This document shows, in pieces, positions 28,852 through 37,634 of a stretch of 64,000 bases of DNA. Each line of letters starts with the position of its first letter. Position 1 is the first letter of the stretch. The stretch is taken from NCBI GenBank assembly GCA_021773055.1, contig JAJFKV010000002.1:29172-93171 (forward strand). The letters are read 5' to 3'. The notes below the pieces were generated by a model, which was not told where the DNA came from, did no database searches, and saw nothing but the letters and a program-made list of their open reading frames with translations. Origin of the DNA: Woeseiaceae bacterium (GTDB lineage: Bacteria > Pseudomonadota > Gammaproteobacteria > Steroidobacterales > Woeseiaceae). A program made the translations under genes and the position numbers.

Positions 28852-30369
28852 ATGGCACTGACTATAAATACCAACGTTGCATCGCTTAACGCGCAACGAA
28901 ATTTAGGTCGTTCGCAAGGTTTGCTAAACCAGTCACTTGAAAGACTGTCTACGGGCCTGCGAATTAATAGCGCAAAGGATGATGCGGCAGGGCTCGCAAT
29001 TTCCGAGCGTTTCACAACGCAGATTAGAGGACTTAATCAGGCGGTTCGTAACGCTAACGATGGTATCTCTCTGGCGCAGACGGCTGAAGGCGCATTGGGT
29101 GAGTTGACAAACAACTTGCAGCGCATTCGTGAACTGGCCGTGCAGTCAGCTAACGCCACTAACTCGGCGTCTGACCGGGCAGCACTCGATCAGGAGGTCC
29201 AGCAGCGTCTGGCAGAGATTGACCGTATTGCGACACAGACGGCGTTTAATGACCAGACACTTCTCGACGGTACTTTTGGCAACGCGGCCTTCCAGGTTGG
29301 CGCGAACGTAGGACAGACCATCAGTGTCACGTTGAACACAAGTCTGCGGACGCTGAGCATTGGTAAGACTGCTGACTATGTTGGCGGTACTGCTTTTGAC
29401 AGTTCTCTCGCTGTTGGACAGCAAGCCACAGGTGTGGACGGTAGTGCGATAGGCTCTGGCGAGCTGACGATTGCAATCGGTGCTGGGCAGGCCTCCGCGG
29501 TCGTCGCTTCGGTCGCTGAAGGTGCATCCGCAGGCCTTACTGCGAGCAGCGCTCAAGCCAAAGCGAAGGCCTTGAACTCATCCGGAATATCCGGGTTAAC
29601 AGCGACGGCAAATACCACAGCCGTGTTTGATTTTGCCACTGTTGATGATGCTGCGTATAACCTGACGATCAATGGTCAGGCTATCTACACGGCGCGAGAC
29701 TTCTCGACGACGAACCTGACCGGCACGGATTTTGTGACGGCCATTAACGCTAATGGTTCAGCAACGGGTGTTACCGCTTCGTTCGACAGCGCGGCTAGTA
29801 AAGTTACGCTGGCTGCCGCTGACGGTCGCGATATCATCATCGCGGAAGCTGATATTGCTGCAGCGACGAACGTCGGGCTTGGCATCACTGACGACACGCT
29901 AAACAACAGTGTCAATGATGCGCTTGACCTCACGGCTAACGCGACCGCTACCGTAGTGGGCTCGATTCGCCTTACGGCATCCGAGCAGTTGGTTATCGGT
30001 GGTACAACGCCAGCACGAATCGGCTTCACTGGAACGACGTTGGCACTTGGCGCATCTGCGTTGAACACAGCATCTGTGACAACGGTTGCTAACGCCAATA
30101 CGTCGATCAACCGCGTAGATGCAGCCCTCAACTCGGTCAGCAGCCTGCGTAGTCAATTCGGTGCTATTCAGAACCGCTTCGAGTCCACTATCGCCAACTT
30201 GCAGTCAGTCAGTGAAAACCTGGCGGCGGCGCGTGGACGAATTCAGGATGCGGACTTCGCAGCGGAAACAGCAGCACTGACAAAGGCACAGATTCTGCAA
30301 CAGGCCGGCGTATCGGTCCTGGCGCAGGCGAATGCTCAACCACAGCTTGCATTGAGCTTGCTGCAGTAA
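28852..30369 (+). CDS. fliC: FliC, flagellin
   Basis: 505 residues from ATG 28852, selected because it gives the canonical start [17 protein letters not shown] and has a strong ribosome site. The N-terminal D0/D1 (about 1-170) and C-terminal D1/D0 (about 415-505, ending [14 protein letters not shown]) are conserved. The centre (about 175-400) is a variable surface region rich in Ala/Thr and includes a Flagellin_IN-like repeat ([16 protein letters not shown]). It is the only flagellin gene in the window. Confidence 0.97.
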   Translation: MALTINTNVASLNAQRNLGRSQGLLNQSLERLSTGLRINSAKDDAAGLAISERFTTQIRGLNQAVRNANDGISLAQTAEGALGELTNNLQRIRELAVQSANATNSASDRAALDQEVQQRLAEIDRIATQTAFNDQTLLDGTFGNAAFQVGANVGQTISVTLNTSLRTLSIGKTADYVGGTAFDSSLAVGQQATGVDGSAIGSGELTIAIGAGQASAVVASVAEGASAGLTASSAQAKAKALNSSGISGLTATANTTAVFDFATVDDAAYNLTINGQAIYTARDFSTTNLTGTDFVTAINANGSATGVTASFDSAASKVTLAAADGRDIIIAEADIAAATNVGLGITDDTLNNSVNDALDLTANATATVVGSIRLTASEQLVIGGTTPARIGFTGTTLALGASALNTASVTTVANANTSINRVDAALNSVSSLRSQFGAIQNRFESTIANLQSVSENLAAARGRIQDADFAAETAALTKAQILQQAGVSVLAQANAQPQLALSLLQ

Positions 30370-30386
30370 GAGCGCATTGAGAAGCA

Positions 30387-30431
30387 GTATCTCGACAACA
30401 GGGCTGCAAGGAAGCAGCCCTGACGAGATAC
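30387..30431 (+). terminator. Two-tier stem-loop after fliC
   Basis: The inner stem CAGGGCTGC/GCAGCCCTG (9 bp, loop AAGGAA) is enclosed by a second perfect stem GTATCTCG/CGAGATAC (8 bp). Only 4 nt and 1 nt are unpaired between the tiers. It lacks a U-tract. It lies 12 nt before flaG and may act as partial terminator, 3'-end stabiliser for abundant fliC mRNA, or modulator of flaG translation. Confidence 0.65.
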
Positions 30432-30443
30432 AGGAAACTCGAC

Positions 30444-30854
30444 ATGTCTCAGCAAACAAATACGATCGTCTTACCGATTATGAACATGGGCAACGCTCAA
30501 GCAGCGGTGGCCCAACCATCACATAACGGCATGCACGCCAGGGAAGTGGCACAGGAAGGCGGCAAGCCGTCGTCGGTCGGCGGCCAGGGATTGCCGGTTC
30601 GCACACCGCGCGAGCAACCGGAACCGCCCAGGAATCCTGAGATCGAAAAAATCGTCCAGGAGCTCAACGCTGTTTCCGTAAGCATTGGGCGTGATCTTCA
30701 CTTCGAGGTCGACCTGAAGACGGGCATATCCATTATCCAGGTTCTCGATAGCGAAACGGGCGAGATAATTCGTCAGATTCCAGCGGAGAAAGTTTCCAGT
30801 TACTTGCAATCTGAAGGCGGTCTGGCAATTCGCTTGTTCGATGAGCACGTGTGA
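30444..30854 (+). CDS. flaG: FlaG family protein
   Basis: 136 residues. The N-terminal half is polar and unordered; the C-terminal half holds the FlaG core LHFEVDLKTGISIIQVLD followed by SETGEIIRQIPAEKV. FlaG proteins influence filament length in polar flagellates, and the gene usually lies between flagellin and fliD, as here. A long stem-loop separates it from fliC. Confidence 0.93.
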   Translation: MSQQTNTIVLPIMNMGNAQAAVAQPSHNGMHAREVAQEGGKPSSVGGQGLPVRTPREQPEPPRNPEIEKIVQELNAVSVSIGRDLHFEVDLKTGISIIQVLDSETGEIIRQIPAEKVSSYLQSEGGLAIRLFDEHV

Positions 30855-30882
30855 GATGATCGAAAATGATGCCAGGCATATT

Positions 30883-30897
30883 TGGCACGTTTCTTGT
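30883..30897 (+). promoter_or_regulatory. Sigma-54 promoter of fliD
   Basis: TGGCACG-TTTC-TTGT keeps the GG of the -24 box, but the -12 has GT in place of GC. Leader length to fliD (30943) would be about 33 nt, in line with the other sigma-54 promoters of the cluster. Confidence 0.72.
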
Positions 30898-30942
30898 AGG
30901 TCATTGTGGTACCCCCGCAAACAGACGCACTGAGAGACAGAC

Positions 30943-32337
30943 ATGGCAAGTATCATTTCAACGGGTATTGGTTCCGGACTGGATATTTCCGGGATCGTAC
31001 AGCAGCTAGTTGCAGCAGAGGGGCAACCGGTGACAGCTCGATTAGGACAACAGGAAGCGCGAGTACAATCCAAGCTATCGGCTTTTGGTCTTCTGAAGTC
31101 GTCCCTGTCCGAATTTCGAGACGCGCTTGACGGACTGCGAAATACCGACAGTTTTCTGGCTCGCACCGCAAGCACTTCCGATTCGTCACCCTATACGGTC
31201 AGCGCAGATAGCGACGCGGTTCCTGCCAAGTACTCGGTCGAAGTCGCGCAGCTGGCACAGGCACAAAAATTAACGTCTGGCGTCTTTACCGATGCAGATA
31301 CAGTCGTTGGTACGGGCACGCTGCAGATTGCGGTGGGCGCAGATACATTCGGTATTGTCGTCGATAGTGAAAACAACACCCTGGCCGGTATTCGCGACTC
31401 CATCAATGCTGCCGGCGATAACCCCGGCGTGAGTGCCTCGATTGTCAACGCCGATTCGGGCAGCTACCTGATTCTGTCCGGTGATAATGTTGGCGCGAGT
31501 AACTCCATGATTGTCACCCAGAGTGGCGGTGATGGTGGTCTGGCGGCACTCGAATACGATCCACCGAATTTGCTAACCTCACTGACAGAATCGATAGCCG
31601 CACAGGATGCGTTGATACGCATTGACGGTTTCGACGTCGCGAGTTCCTCCAATACGATCACCGGTGCAGTGCAGGGCGTCACAATTAACCTGGTGACTTC
31701 TGATCCGGGATCAACGGACGATTTCACGGTGGCCAATGACGAAGCTGCGGCGCGCGGTTCAGTAGACGAGTTCGTCAACAGCTATAACAACCTTGTAGAT
31801 CTGTTTGGCCAGTTGGCCAGCTACGATTCCGAAACACAGGTATCGGGCCCATTGTTCGGTGACTCCACACTGCGAGCTATCCAGAGCCAGGTGCGGCGTG
31901 AATTGAGTAATGTGGTGACCGACATCGACGCCAATTTCACAACGCTGTCCGAGGTGGGTATCAGCGTGCAACTCGATGGCAAACTAACGGTTGATAGCAC
32001 CAAACTATCGGCAATCATGGACGACGACTTCGTGCAACTTGGTCAGTTGTTCTCAGCGACAGACGGGTTCGCGGTTCGTATCTACGATGTGGTTGACAGC
32101 TACCTTTCCAATGACGGCGTGCTTGAGGCGCGCGAAGACGGTCTGAATAAACAGATCGAACGCATTGCGGACGATCGGACTTCACTGAGCCAACGACTGG
32201 TGTCTCTGGAGACGCGGCTAACGCGGCAGTTCAATGCCATGGATGCGCTACTCGGCCAGCTTTCATTGACCAGCAACTTTCTTTCCCAGCAACTCTCGAG
32301 CTTGCCGGGGTTCACTACTAACAGCAATAACAACTAA
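30943..32337 (+). CDS. fliD: FliD, filament cap
   Basis: 464 residues. FliD N-domain (about 8-105) begins ASIISTGIGSGLDISGIVQQ, followed by the Flagellin_IN motif. The C-domain (about 240-455) ends in the heptad-rich LSLTSNFLSQQLSSL. FliD caps the filament and helps flagellin fold at the tip. It is followed by its neighbours fliS and fliT-like. Confidence 0.96.
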   Translation: MASIISTGIGSGLDISGIVQQLVAAEGQPVTARLGQQEARVQSKLSAFGLLKSSLSEFRDALDGLRNTDSFLARTASTSDSSPYTVSADSDAVPAKYSVEVAQLAQAQKLTSGVFTDADTVVGTGTLQIAVGADTFGIVVDSENNTLAGIRDSINAAGDNPGVSASIVNADSGSYLILSGDNVGASNSMIVTQSGGDGGLAALEYDPPNLLTSLTESIAAQDALIRIDGFDVASSSNTITGAVQGVTINLVTSDPGSTDDFTVANDEAAARGSVDEFVNSYNNLVDLFGQLASYDSETQVSGPLFGDSTLRAIQSQVRRELSNVVTDIDANFTTLSEVGISVQLDGKLTVDSTKLSAIMDDDFVQLGQLFSATDGFAVRIYDVVDSYLSNDGVLEAREDGLNKQIERIADDRTSLSQRLVSLETRLTRQFNAMDALLGQLSLTSNFLSQQLSSLPGFTTNSNNN

Positions 32338-32351
32338 TTTCGGAAACCAAC

Positions 32352-32756
32352 ATGATGACTACAGGCAACTCTGCAGCGGCGCGGGAGTACCAACAGATCC
32401 GCGTCAGAAGCGAGGTTGAGGCGGCGACACCGCATCGGCTTATACAATTGATGATGGAACGTGTACTCACCAAAATCGCTATGGCCCGTGGCCACATGGA
32501 ACGCGAGTCGGTCGCCGAGAAGGGTGCTCATATCGGCGACGCGATCGATATCATTAGCGGACTGCAAGCCAGCTTGAATCACAAGCCGGACAAGAAGATT
32601 GCGGGAAACTTTAACGCATTGTACGAGTACATGATGACGCGATTAACAGAAGCGAACTTTAAGAACAACGCGGCGATGCTCGATGAGGTCGCCGGTTTGA
32701 TGCGCGAATTGAAAGAGGCCTGGGATGCGATTGCCTCCGAGGTTAGCGAGCAATAG
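32352..32756 (+). CDS. fliS: FliS, flagellin export chaperone
   Basis: 134 residues, helical. Conserved features are ATPHRLIQLMMERVLTKIAM near the N-terminus and LNALYEYM-like residues in FNALYEYMMTRLTEANFKNN. FliS binds the disordered C-terminus of flagellin to stop premature polymerisation. Confidence 0.95.
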   Translation: MMTTGNSAAAREYQQIRVRSEVEAATPHRLIQLMMERVLTKIAMARGHMERESVAEKGAHIGDAIDIISGLQASLNHKPDKKIAGNFNALYEYMMTRLTEANFKNNAAMLDEVAGLMRELKEAWDAIASEVSEQ

Positions 32757-32785
32757 AAAGTACATGACGCCACAGGAGTAGGGAT

Positions 32786-33112
32786 ATGGTAGTCGCGCAG
32801 GCAAAGGCACCAAGAGGCCGCCACTCATGCGAGCAAATAGAAGCACGCATGCAGGAAATAGAACGTCTTGCTGACTCAGGTGAGTGGGAAAAGATCGAGC
32901 TCGTATTGCACGGCCTGCCAGGGCTCATCGCAAGAGTTCCGGAACAAGAACGCCGGAAGATGCTGCTGGACATAAAAGGTCATGTAGACCACATCAGCGA
33001 ACGCGCGATGGTGCAGCGCGAAGAGGTCGCGACACAGCTGGCGACGATCAGGACCGGGCGGCGAGCAGCTGCTAGTTACCAAGCGACCAGCGCGCTCTCG
33101 CTGGACGTTTGA
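32786..33112 (+). CDS. FliT-like putative flagellar export chaperone
   Basis: 108 residues, predicted mainly helical and coiled (about 20-90: CEQIEARMQEIERLADSGEW, then MVQREEVATQLATIRTGRRA). Sequence similarity to FliT is weak, but length, helicity and position right after fliS fit the FliT role of chaperoning FliD. The start has GGAG 9 nt upstream. An unrelated small helical protein cannot be excluded. Confidence 0.65.
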   Translation: MVVAQAKAPRGRHSCEQIEARMQEIERLADSGEWEKIELVLHGLPGLIARVPEQERRKMLLDIKGHVDHISERAMVQREEVATQLATIRTGRRAAASYQATSALSLDV

Positions 33113-33128
33113 CGGCGCTAAATTCGAC

Positions 33129-33157
33129 TTTACATATTCACTGTAAGGTCCTGATAT
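33129..33157 (+). promoter_or_regulatory. Sigma-70-type promoter upstream of fleQ
   Basis: TTTACA (33129-33134), a 17-bp spacer and TGATAT (33152-33157) form a plausible housekeeping promoter. A second -10-like TATCAT lies at 33196-33201, spaced as for class II CRP activation. Confidence 0.5.
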
Positions 33158-33175
33158 TTGTGAGGTCCATCACAA
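33158..33175. promoter_or_regulatory. CRP/Vfr-type operator at fleQ
   Basis: TTGTGA-GGTCCA-TCACAA is a perfect 6-bp palindrome matching TGTGA-N6-TCACA. It follows the TGATAT -10 directly, covering that start site. Its centre is also 41.5 bp before the start predicted from the TATCAT -10. Vfr is known to repress fleQ in Pseudomonas aeruginosa; the direction of control here is open. Confidence 0.75.
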
Positions 33176-33252
33176 TTGTGGCGTAATAATCCCGCTATCA
33201 TGGTTGCCACTTAAATAGATGCTTTTACATAACGCCAATGAAGGGTGTGGGC

Positions 33253-34590
33253 ATGGTGGAAATGACTCCGACGGTATGCAAGGTGTTTGTTCTGGATACA
33301 AATTCAGAACGCGCTACCGAGTTGGGCCACCGTTTACGATTCATGAACTACGAACCGGTTATCGCCGACTGCGAAGCATCCATTGAGCAGTTTGCGTCAC
33401 AGCCGGGCATCGCCTTGATGGTCGGTAAGACTGGCTCCAGCAAGAATTTCCGTCAGGCGCTGCAGTTACTCGCCAGGAAGCAACCCCACCTTCCGTTCCT
33501 GCTACTTGACGACAATGTCGCCAATGAGGAATTTTCACAGGATCTGGCGGACCGGCCGATCTGGAAAGTGGATATGCCGCTACGCCGCGCACAGGTTGAC
33601 CGCTTGCTACGTCGTGCAGAACGCTACTCCGGAGAGGAGAAGCGCCAGCGCATCACTGGCACCTCACGTTCCATAAATAATGTACGGCAGCTAATTGAGC
33701 AAGTCGCAGACTTCGGAACAACGGTTCTCGTAACCGGCGAGTCCGGGACCGGCAAGGAACTGGTCGCTCGAACAATTCACGATCTGTCCGACAGGGCTGA
33801 TATGCCTTTCGTACCTATCAACTGCGGTGCCATTCCGGCTGATCTGCTTGAAAGTGAGTTATTCGGGCATGAAAAAGGGGCATTCACTGGCGCAATTAGT
33901 GCGCGGGCCGGGCGCTTCGAATTAGCAGAGGGCGGTACATTATTTCTTGACGAAATCGGCGACATGAGTTTGCCGATGCAGGTCAAGTTACTGCGTGTAT
34001 TGCAGGAAAAATGCTTCCGGCGTGTTGGCAGTAACAAGGTACTAAACGCAAACGTGAGAATCATTGCGGCGACTCATAAGGATTTGCCGGCGGCCGTCAA
34101 AGCTGAGGAGTTCCGTGAGGATCTCTTTTACCGCCTGAACGTCTTCCCGATCGAGATGCCGTGTCTCAGAAAGCGAGCCAGCGACTTACCGGATTTGATG
34201 GACGAACTGCTTGTACAACATCAGGGTGATGATGGTGAACTTCGCGTTAGCCCTGCGGCCTTGCAGGCTCTGGCGGGTTACTCCTGGCCAGGAAATATTC
34301 GCGAGCTATCGAACCTGGTTGAAAGGTTGGCCATATTGTTTCCCAGTGGCGAAATATCGCTGCAAGACTTGCCGGAAAAGTACCGAGAGACGCCTATTCC
34401 GGATGTCGATCAGCCACAATCCCTTACACCGGCTACTCAGAATCTCAAAACACATCTACAATCCGTTGAGCGTGACCTGATCCAGAAGGCAATGTCGGCG
34501 AGTGAAGGTGTTGTAGCCAAAGCCGCGCGTCTCTTGTCCATGCAGCGTACGACGCTCGTTGAGAAATTATCGCGCTACGAAATCCACTAG
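33253..34590 (+). CDS. fleQ: FleQ/FlrA, master sigma-54 activator of flagellar genes
   Basis: 445 residues from ATG 33253, with AAGGG 7 nt upstream; an ATG at 33238 adds five residues. The receiver-like FleQ domain (about 1-120) lacks the phospho-acceptor pocket. The AAA+ domain has Walker A GESGTGKE and the sigma-54 contact loop GAFTGA. The C-terminal Fis-type helix-turn-helix contains AKAARLLSMQRTTLVEKLSR. It activates class II genes at -24/-12 promoters, normally with FlhG as antagonist. The CRP-type palindrome upstream suggests catabolite input. Confidence 0.93.
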   Translation: MVEMTPTVCKVFVLDTNSERATELGHRLRFMNYEPVIADCEASIEQFASQPGIALMVGKTGSSKNFRQALQLLARKQPHLPFLLLDDNVANEEFSQDLADRPIWKVDMPLRRAQVDRLLRRAERYSGEEKRQRITGTSRSINNVRQLIEQVADFGTTVLVTGESGTGKELVARTIHDLSDRADMPFVPINCGAIPADLLESELFGHEKGAFTGAISARAGRFELAEGGTLFLDEIGDMSLPMQVKLLRVLQEKCFRRVGSNKVLNANVRIIAATHKDLPAAVKAEEFREDLFYRLNVFPIEMPCLRKRASDLPDLMDELLVQHQGDDGELRVSPAALQALAGYSWPGNIRELSNLVERLAILFPSGEISLQDLPEKYRETPIPDVDQPQSLTPATQNLKTHLQSVERDLIQKAMSASEGVVAKAARLLSMQRTTLVEKLSRYEIH

Positions 34591-34608
34591 GTAGCAGCAA
34601 CCCCAGTC

Positions 34609-34625
34609 GCCGCCACCATGGCGGC
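34609..34625 (+). terminator. Hairpin after fleQ
   Basis: GCCGCCA and TGGCGGC pair perfectly around a 3-nt loop, 18 bp after the fleQ stop. It is followed by AAAAA rather than T, and the next GCCG can pair with CGGC in an alternative fold, so factor-independent termination is uncertain. Confidence 0.35.
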
Positions 34626-34660
34626 AAAAAGCCGTCAGGTTCCCCGGAAAGCTCGGCAGC

Positions 34661-34676
34661 CGTCAGATTCTTGACG
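34661..34676. promoter_or_regulatory. FleQ-box-like palindrome upstream of fleSR
   Basis: CGTCA-GATTCT-TGACG contains GTCA-N6-TGAC, the same spacing as the reported Pseudomonas FleQ box (GTCAATAAATTGAC). It ends 54 bp before the -24 element of fleS, a usual enhancer distance. Identification is by motif only. Confidence 0.55.
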
Positions 34677-34730
34677 TATTGCGCCGGACCCGAAAACCAT
34701 AACTCACTGAATAGTCAGTAAAAAATCTCT

Positions 34731-34745
34731 TGGCACGCATCTTGC
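34731..34745 (+). promoter_or_regulatory. Sigma-54 promoter of fleSR
   Basis: TGGCACG-CATC-TTGC is a perfect consensus match. A predicted leader of about 32 nt precedes the fleS TTG start at 34789. Confidence 0.92.
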
Positions 34746-34788
34746 TTATTCATTGTCACTGAGATGAATTATTGATTGGAGAGTTATT

Positions 34789-35919
34789 TTGTCCGCGACG
34801 AGTATTGAATCTTTGAAGCGATCGCACGAGCCGCAAAAGCATCAGCCCTATTTGCTGGACGAGTCATTTACTGACTTGCAGGACCAGGTGGAGTCATTAA
34901 CTCAGGAGCTGAAAATCGCGCGCCTGGCAAGGCACCGCGAGTTCATAGAAAGGGAGAGGCTCGGTAAACGGATGACTTGTGCACTGGATGCACTGCCAGG
35001 CGCCGCTCTCATACTGGACGGTGGCGGCATAATTCGTGAGAAGAACTGCAAGGCTCGCAAATTGCTGAGCCAGCCACTATTGGGCCGACCATGGTCCGAG
35101 GTAGCACGGCGTGAATTTCATACGTCGAACGTGACGGATGGTGATCTGCGCTCGCGTGATGGACGAAGATTCCACTTATCAAGGCAGCCGCTCGGCTCCG
35201 AACCTGGCGAGATCTTACTGCTGGCGGATGTCAGCGAAAGCCGACGTATGTCAGAGCTGATGCAGCGACAAGAACGTCTGTCCACGATGGGTGAAATGAC
35301 CGCGTCCCTGGCGCATCAGATTCGCACGCCTCTAACCTCAGCGTTGTTGTACGTCGGACAGTTTGGCGGCGGACTGCAAAATGAGAAGAGATTGGCGGTC
35401 AAAGTGAGCGACCGTCTGCACGACATGGTCCGCATGGTAGATGACATGCTGATTTACGCCGGCGGAGCCCGCCGCAGTGGCGACAAGTTTTTTGTTACCG
35501 AATTATTCGAAGACATCCTCGAGTCGGTCGAGCAGTGTGCGGATAGCCATCCCCTCAAAATCGCGTCGCTGCGTAACGAGATCATCGTTGAAGGGAATCG
35601 AGATGCTATTCAGGGCGTACTGATAAACCTCGTCGACAACGCGCGCCAGGCCTGCGGTGATACCGCGAAAATCGAGCTGGGTGCCGAGCTGCTCGGCGAC
35701 AGGGTCTGCTTGACCGTTAGCGATAACGGCCCGGGAATCCCGGAAGACATCAGCGCTCAAATTTTCGAACCATTCTTTACGACTCGCCCCGAGGGAACCG
35801 GACTCGGTCTTTCTGTCGCTCGTGCAGTCGCGGATGCACATAAGGGTGAAATCCTAGTCGATTCAACCGAGCGGGGAACCACATTCGCTTTGTGCTTACC
35901 GGTAATAGGAGAAATCTAA
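34789..35919 (+). CDS. fleS: FleS/FlrB, flagellar sensor histidine kinase
   Basis: 376 residues from a TTG with GGAGAG five nt upstream. A coiled N-terminus (about 20-60) leads to a PAS-like fold (about 65-140). HisKA has the phospho-acceptor His in MTASLAHQIRTPLTSALLY, and the HATPase carries LVDNARQACGD, SDNGPGIPED and GTGLGLSVARAV. No membrane segment is seen, so it is cytoplasmic. It phosphorylates FleR, whose ATG overlaps the stop by one base. Confidence 0.93.
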   Translation: MSATSIESLKRSHEPQKHQPYLLDESFTDLQDQVESLTQELKIARLARHREFIERERLGKRMTCALDALPGAALILDGGGIIREKNCKARKLLSQPLLGRPWSEVARREFHTSNVTDGDLRSRDGRRFHLSRQPLGSEPGEILLLADVSESRRMSELMQRQERLSTMGEMTASLAHQIRTPLTSALLYVGQFGGGLQNEKRLAVKVSDRLHDMVRMVDDMLIYAGGARRSGDKFFVTELFEDILESVEQCADSHPLKIASLRNEIIVEGNRDAIQGVLINLVDNARQACGDTAKIELGAELLGDRVCLTVSDNGPGIPEDISAQIFEPFFTTRPEGTGLGLSVARAVADAHKGEILVDSTERGTTFALCLPVIGEI

Positions 35920-37280
35920 TGACCAGCGCCGCCGTACTGATCGTTGAAGATGACGCGAACCTGCGCGAGGCACTGCTTGATACCTTGAGTGATGGAGAGC
36001 ACCCGGTGTTTACGGCAGGCAGTGGACGCGAGGCGTTGGAGATATTGAAGTGTGAGGACATTGGCCTGGTTGTCAGCGACATTCAGATGCGGCCAATGGA
36101 CGGTAACGAGTTACTTGGCAAGATTCGCGAGCAGCACCCGGCTTTGCCGGCGGTACTGATGACCGCTTATGGAACAATCGAAAGTGCCGTCGATGTAATG
36201 CGTAACGGAGCAGTCGACTTTCTGGTCAAGCCTTTCGAAATTGACGATCTAAAAATTATCGTTGATCGTCACTTGAAAGAATTACCAGAGGCCGGTCAGC
36301 CAATTGCCGCTGATGTCAAAACCGTTGAACTGCTGCGAATCGCACAGCGAGTGGCGAAATCTGATGCGACGATTACTCTCAGTGGTGAAAGTGGTTGCGG
36401 CAAAGAGGTGATCGCCAGATACATCCATCACTGCTCGCCACGTAACCCCGCGCCGTTCATCGCGATCAACTGTGCGGCAATACCGGAGAACATGCTTGAG
36501 GCTGTCCTGTTTGGTTATGAAAAGGGTGCTTTTACGGGCGCAAGCACAGCCCACCCTGGAAAATTCGAACAGGCACAAGGCGGCACATTGTTGCTGGATG
36601 AAATCTCGGAAATGGATCTCGGCTTACAGGCCAAGTTGCTAAGAGTCATCCAGGAAAAGGAAGTTGAGCGTATCGGTGGCCGCAAAGTCATCGCGCTCGA
36701 CGTGAGAGTACTCGCAACGACAAACCGGGACCTGCGCCAGTGCGTAGCAGACGGAAAGTTTCGCGAAGACCTGTACTATCGACTGAGCGTATTTCCACTC
36801 CACATACCACCGCTGCGCGATCGCAAGGGCGATGTCTTGCCGCTCGCGCTGCTCGCAATTAACAAACATTCACCCGCTGATACAACACCGCCGATCCTCT
36901 CTGACGGCGCCGAACAACGACTGATAGCGCACGACTGGCCAGGGAACGTGCGCGAACTCGAAAACGTTATTCAACGAACATTGATCATGTTGCCGGGCAG
37001 TGAAATATCGGCAAGTGATTTGATTCTGGAATCTGACGAACAGCAATTGGCCCCGGATCAAGGCCCTTCGACGGGTCTGCAGGATGACCTCAAGGTTCGA
37101 GAGTACCAGCTGATCGTTGATGCACTGAATGCCGAGAACGGCAACCGCGGTGAAGTCGCCAAAACGCTGGGAATCAGCCCGAGGACATTGCGCTACAAAT
37201 TGGCGCGAATGCGTGAGGACGGATTCATAAATAGCGATGCACAGCCGGGCACGGTGGTGGCCTCAGGAGGAGTGCGCTGA
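35919..37280 (+). CDS. fleR: FleR/FlrC, sigma-54 response regulator for basal-body/hook genes
   Basis: 453 residues from the ATG at 35919 (TAATG with fleS; AGGAGA upstream). The receiver domain has VEDDANLREAL and the phospho-acceptor Asp in LVVSDIQMRPMDG. The AAA+ domain has GESGCGKEV and GAFTGAST. The Fis-type HTH (about 405-440) contains RGEVAKTLGISPRTLRYKLA. It is expected to switch on rod, hook and cap operons through the -24/-12 promoters found here. Confidence 0.95.
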   Translation: MTSAAVLIVEDDANLREALLDTLSDGEHPVFTAGSGREALEILKCEDIGLVVSDIQMRPMDGNELLGKIREQHPALPAVLMTAYGTIESAVDVMRNGAVDFLVKPFEIDDLKIIVDRHLKELPEAGQPIAADVKTVELLRIAQRVAKSDATITLSGESGCGKEVIARYIHHCSPRNPAPFIAINCAAIPENMLEAVLFGYEKGAFTGASTAHPGKFEQAQGGTLLLDEISEMDLGLQAKLLRVIQEKEVERIGGRKVIALDVRVLATTNRDLRQCVADGKFREDLYYRLSVFPLHIPPLRDRKGDVLPLALLAINKHSPADTTPPILSDGAEQRLIAHDWPGNVRELENVIQRTLIMLPGSEISASDLILESDEQQLAPDQGPSTGLQDDLKVREYQLIVDALNAENGNRGEVAKTLGISPRTLRYKLARMREDGFINSDAQPGTVVASGGVR

Positions 37281-37600
37281 TGAATCCAATAAGCACAGAC
37301 CAAATCCTAAGTCAGATTCGTGCGCTGAATGCCGAGCTTCAAACTCCGGCAACGACCGCACCGACACCCATGGACGCGCCGATGTTCGGCGAGTTACTAA
37401 AAAATACGATTGAATCCGTCAATGAGACCCAACAGACGGCAAAGCATATGAAGACTGGTTTTGAAAACGGAACCAGCGACGCGAGTCTGGTTGAAGTGAT
37501 GGTCGCATCACAGAAGGCGGACCTGTCGTTCAGAGCGGTAGCAGAAGTTCGCAACAAGCTGGTTACTGCGTACCAGGAAATAATGAATATGCCTGTATAA
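37280..37600 (+). CDS. fliE: FliE, MS-ring/rod adaptor
   Basis: 106 residues. The C-terminal half, with DASLVEVMVASQKADLSFRA and VRNKLVTAYQEIMNMPV, is the FliE family signature. The N-terminus is variable. FliE connects FliF to FlgB. The ATG overlaps the fleR stop by one base (TGATG), with GGAGGAG just upstream. Confidence 0.95.
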   Translation: MNPISTDQILSQIRALNAELQTPATTAPTPMDAPMFGELLKNTIESVNETQQTAKHMKTGFENGTSDASLVEVMVASQKADLSFRAVAEVRNKLVTAYQEIMNMPV

Positions 37601-37634
37601 GGCGACGAATAAGACAAGGGACTGGAATTGAATC

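Noticed and set aside
37247..37261. GGGCACG-GTGG-TGGC as a sigma-54 promoter for fliE
   Set aside because: It has GG-N10-GC, but its start would fall about 7 nt before the fliE ATG and cut off the ribosome site.
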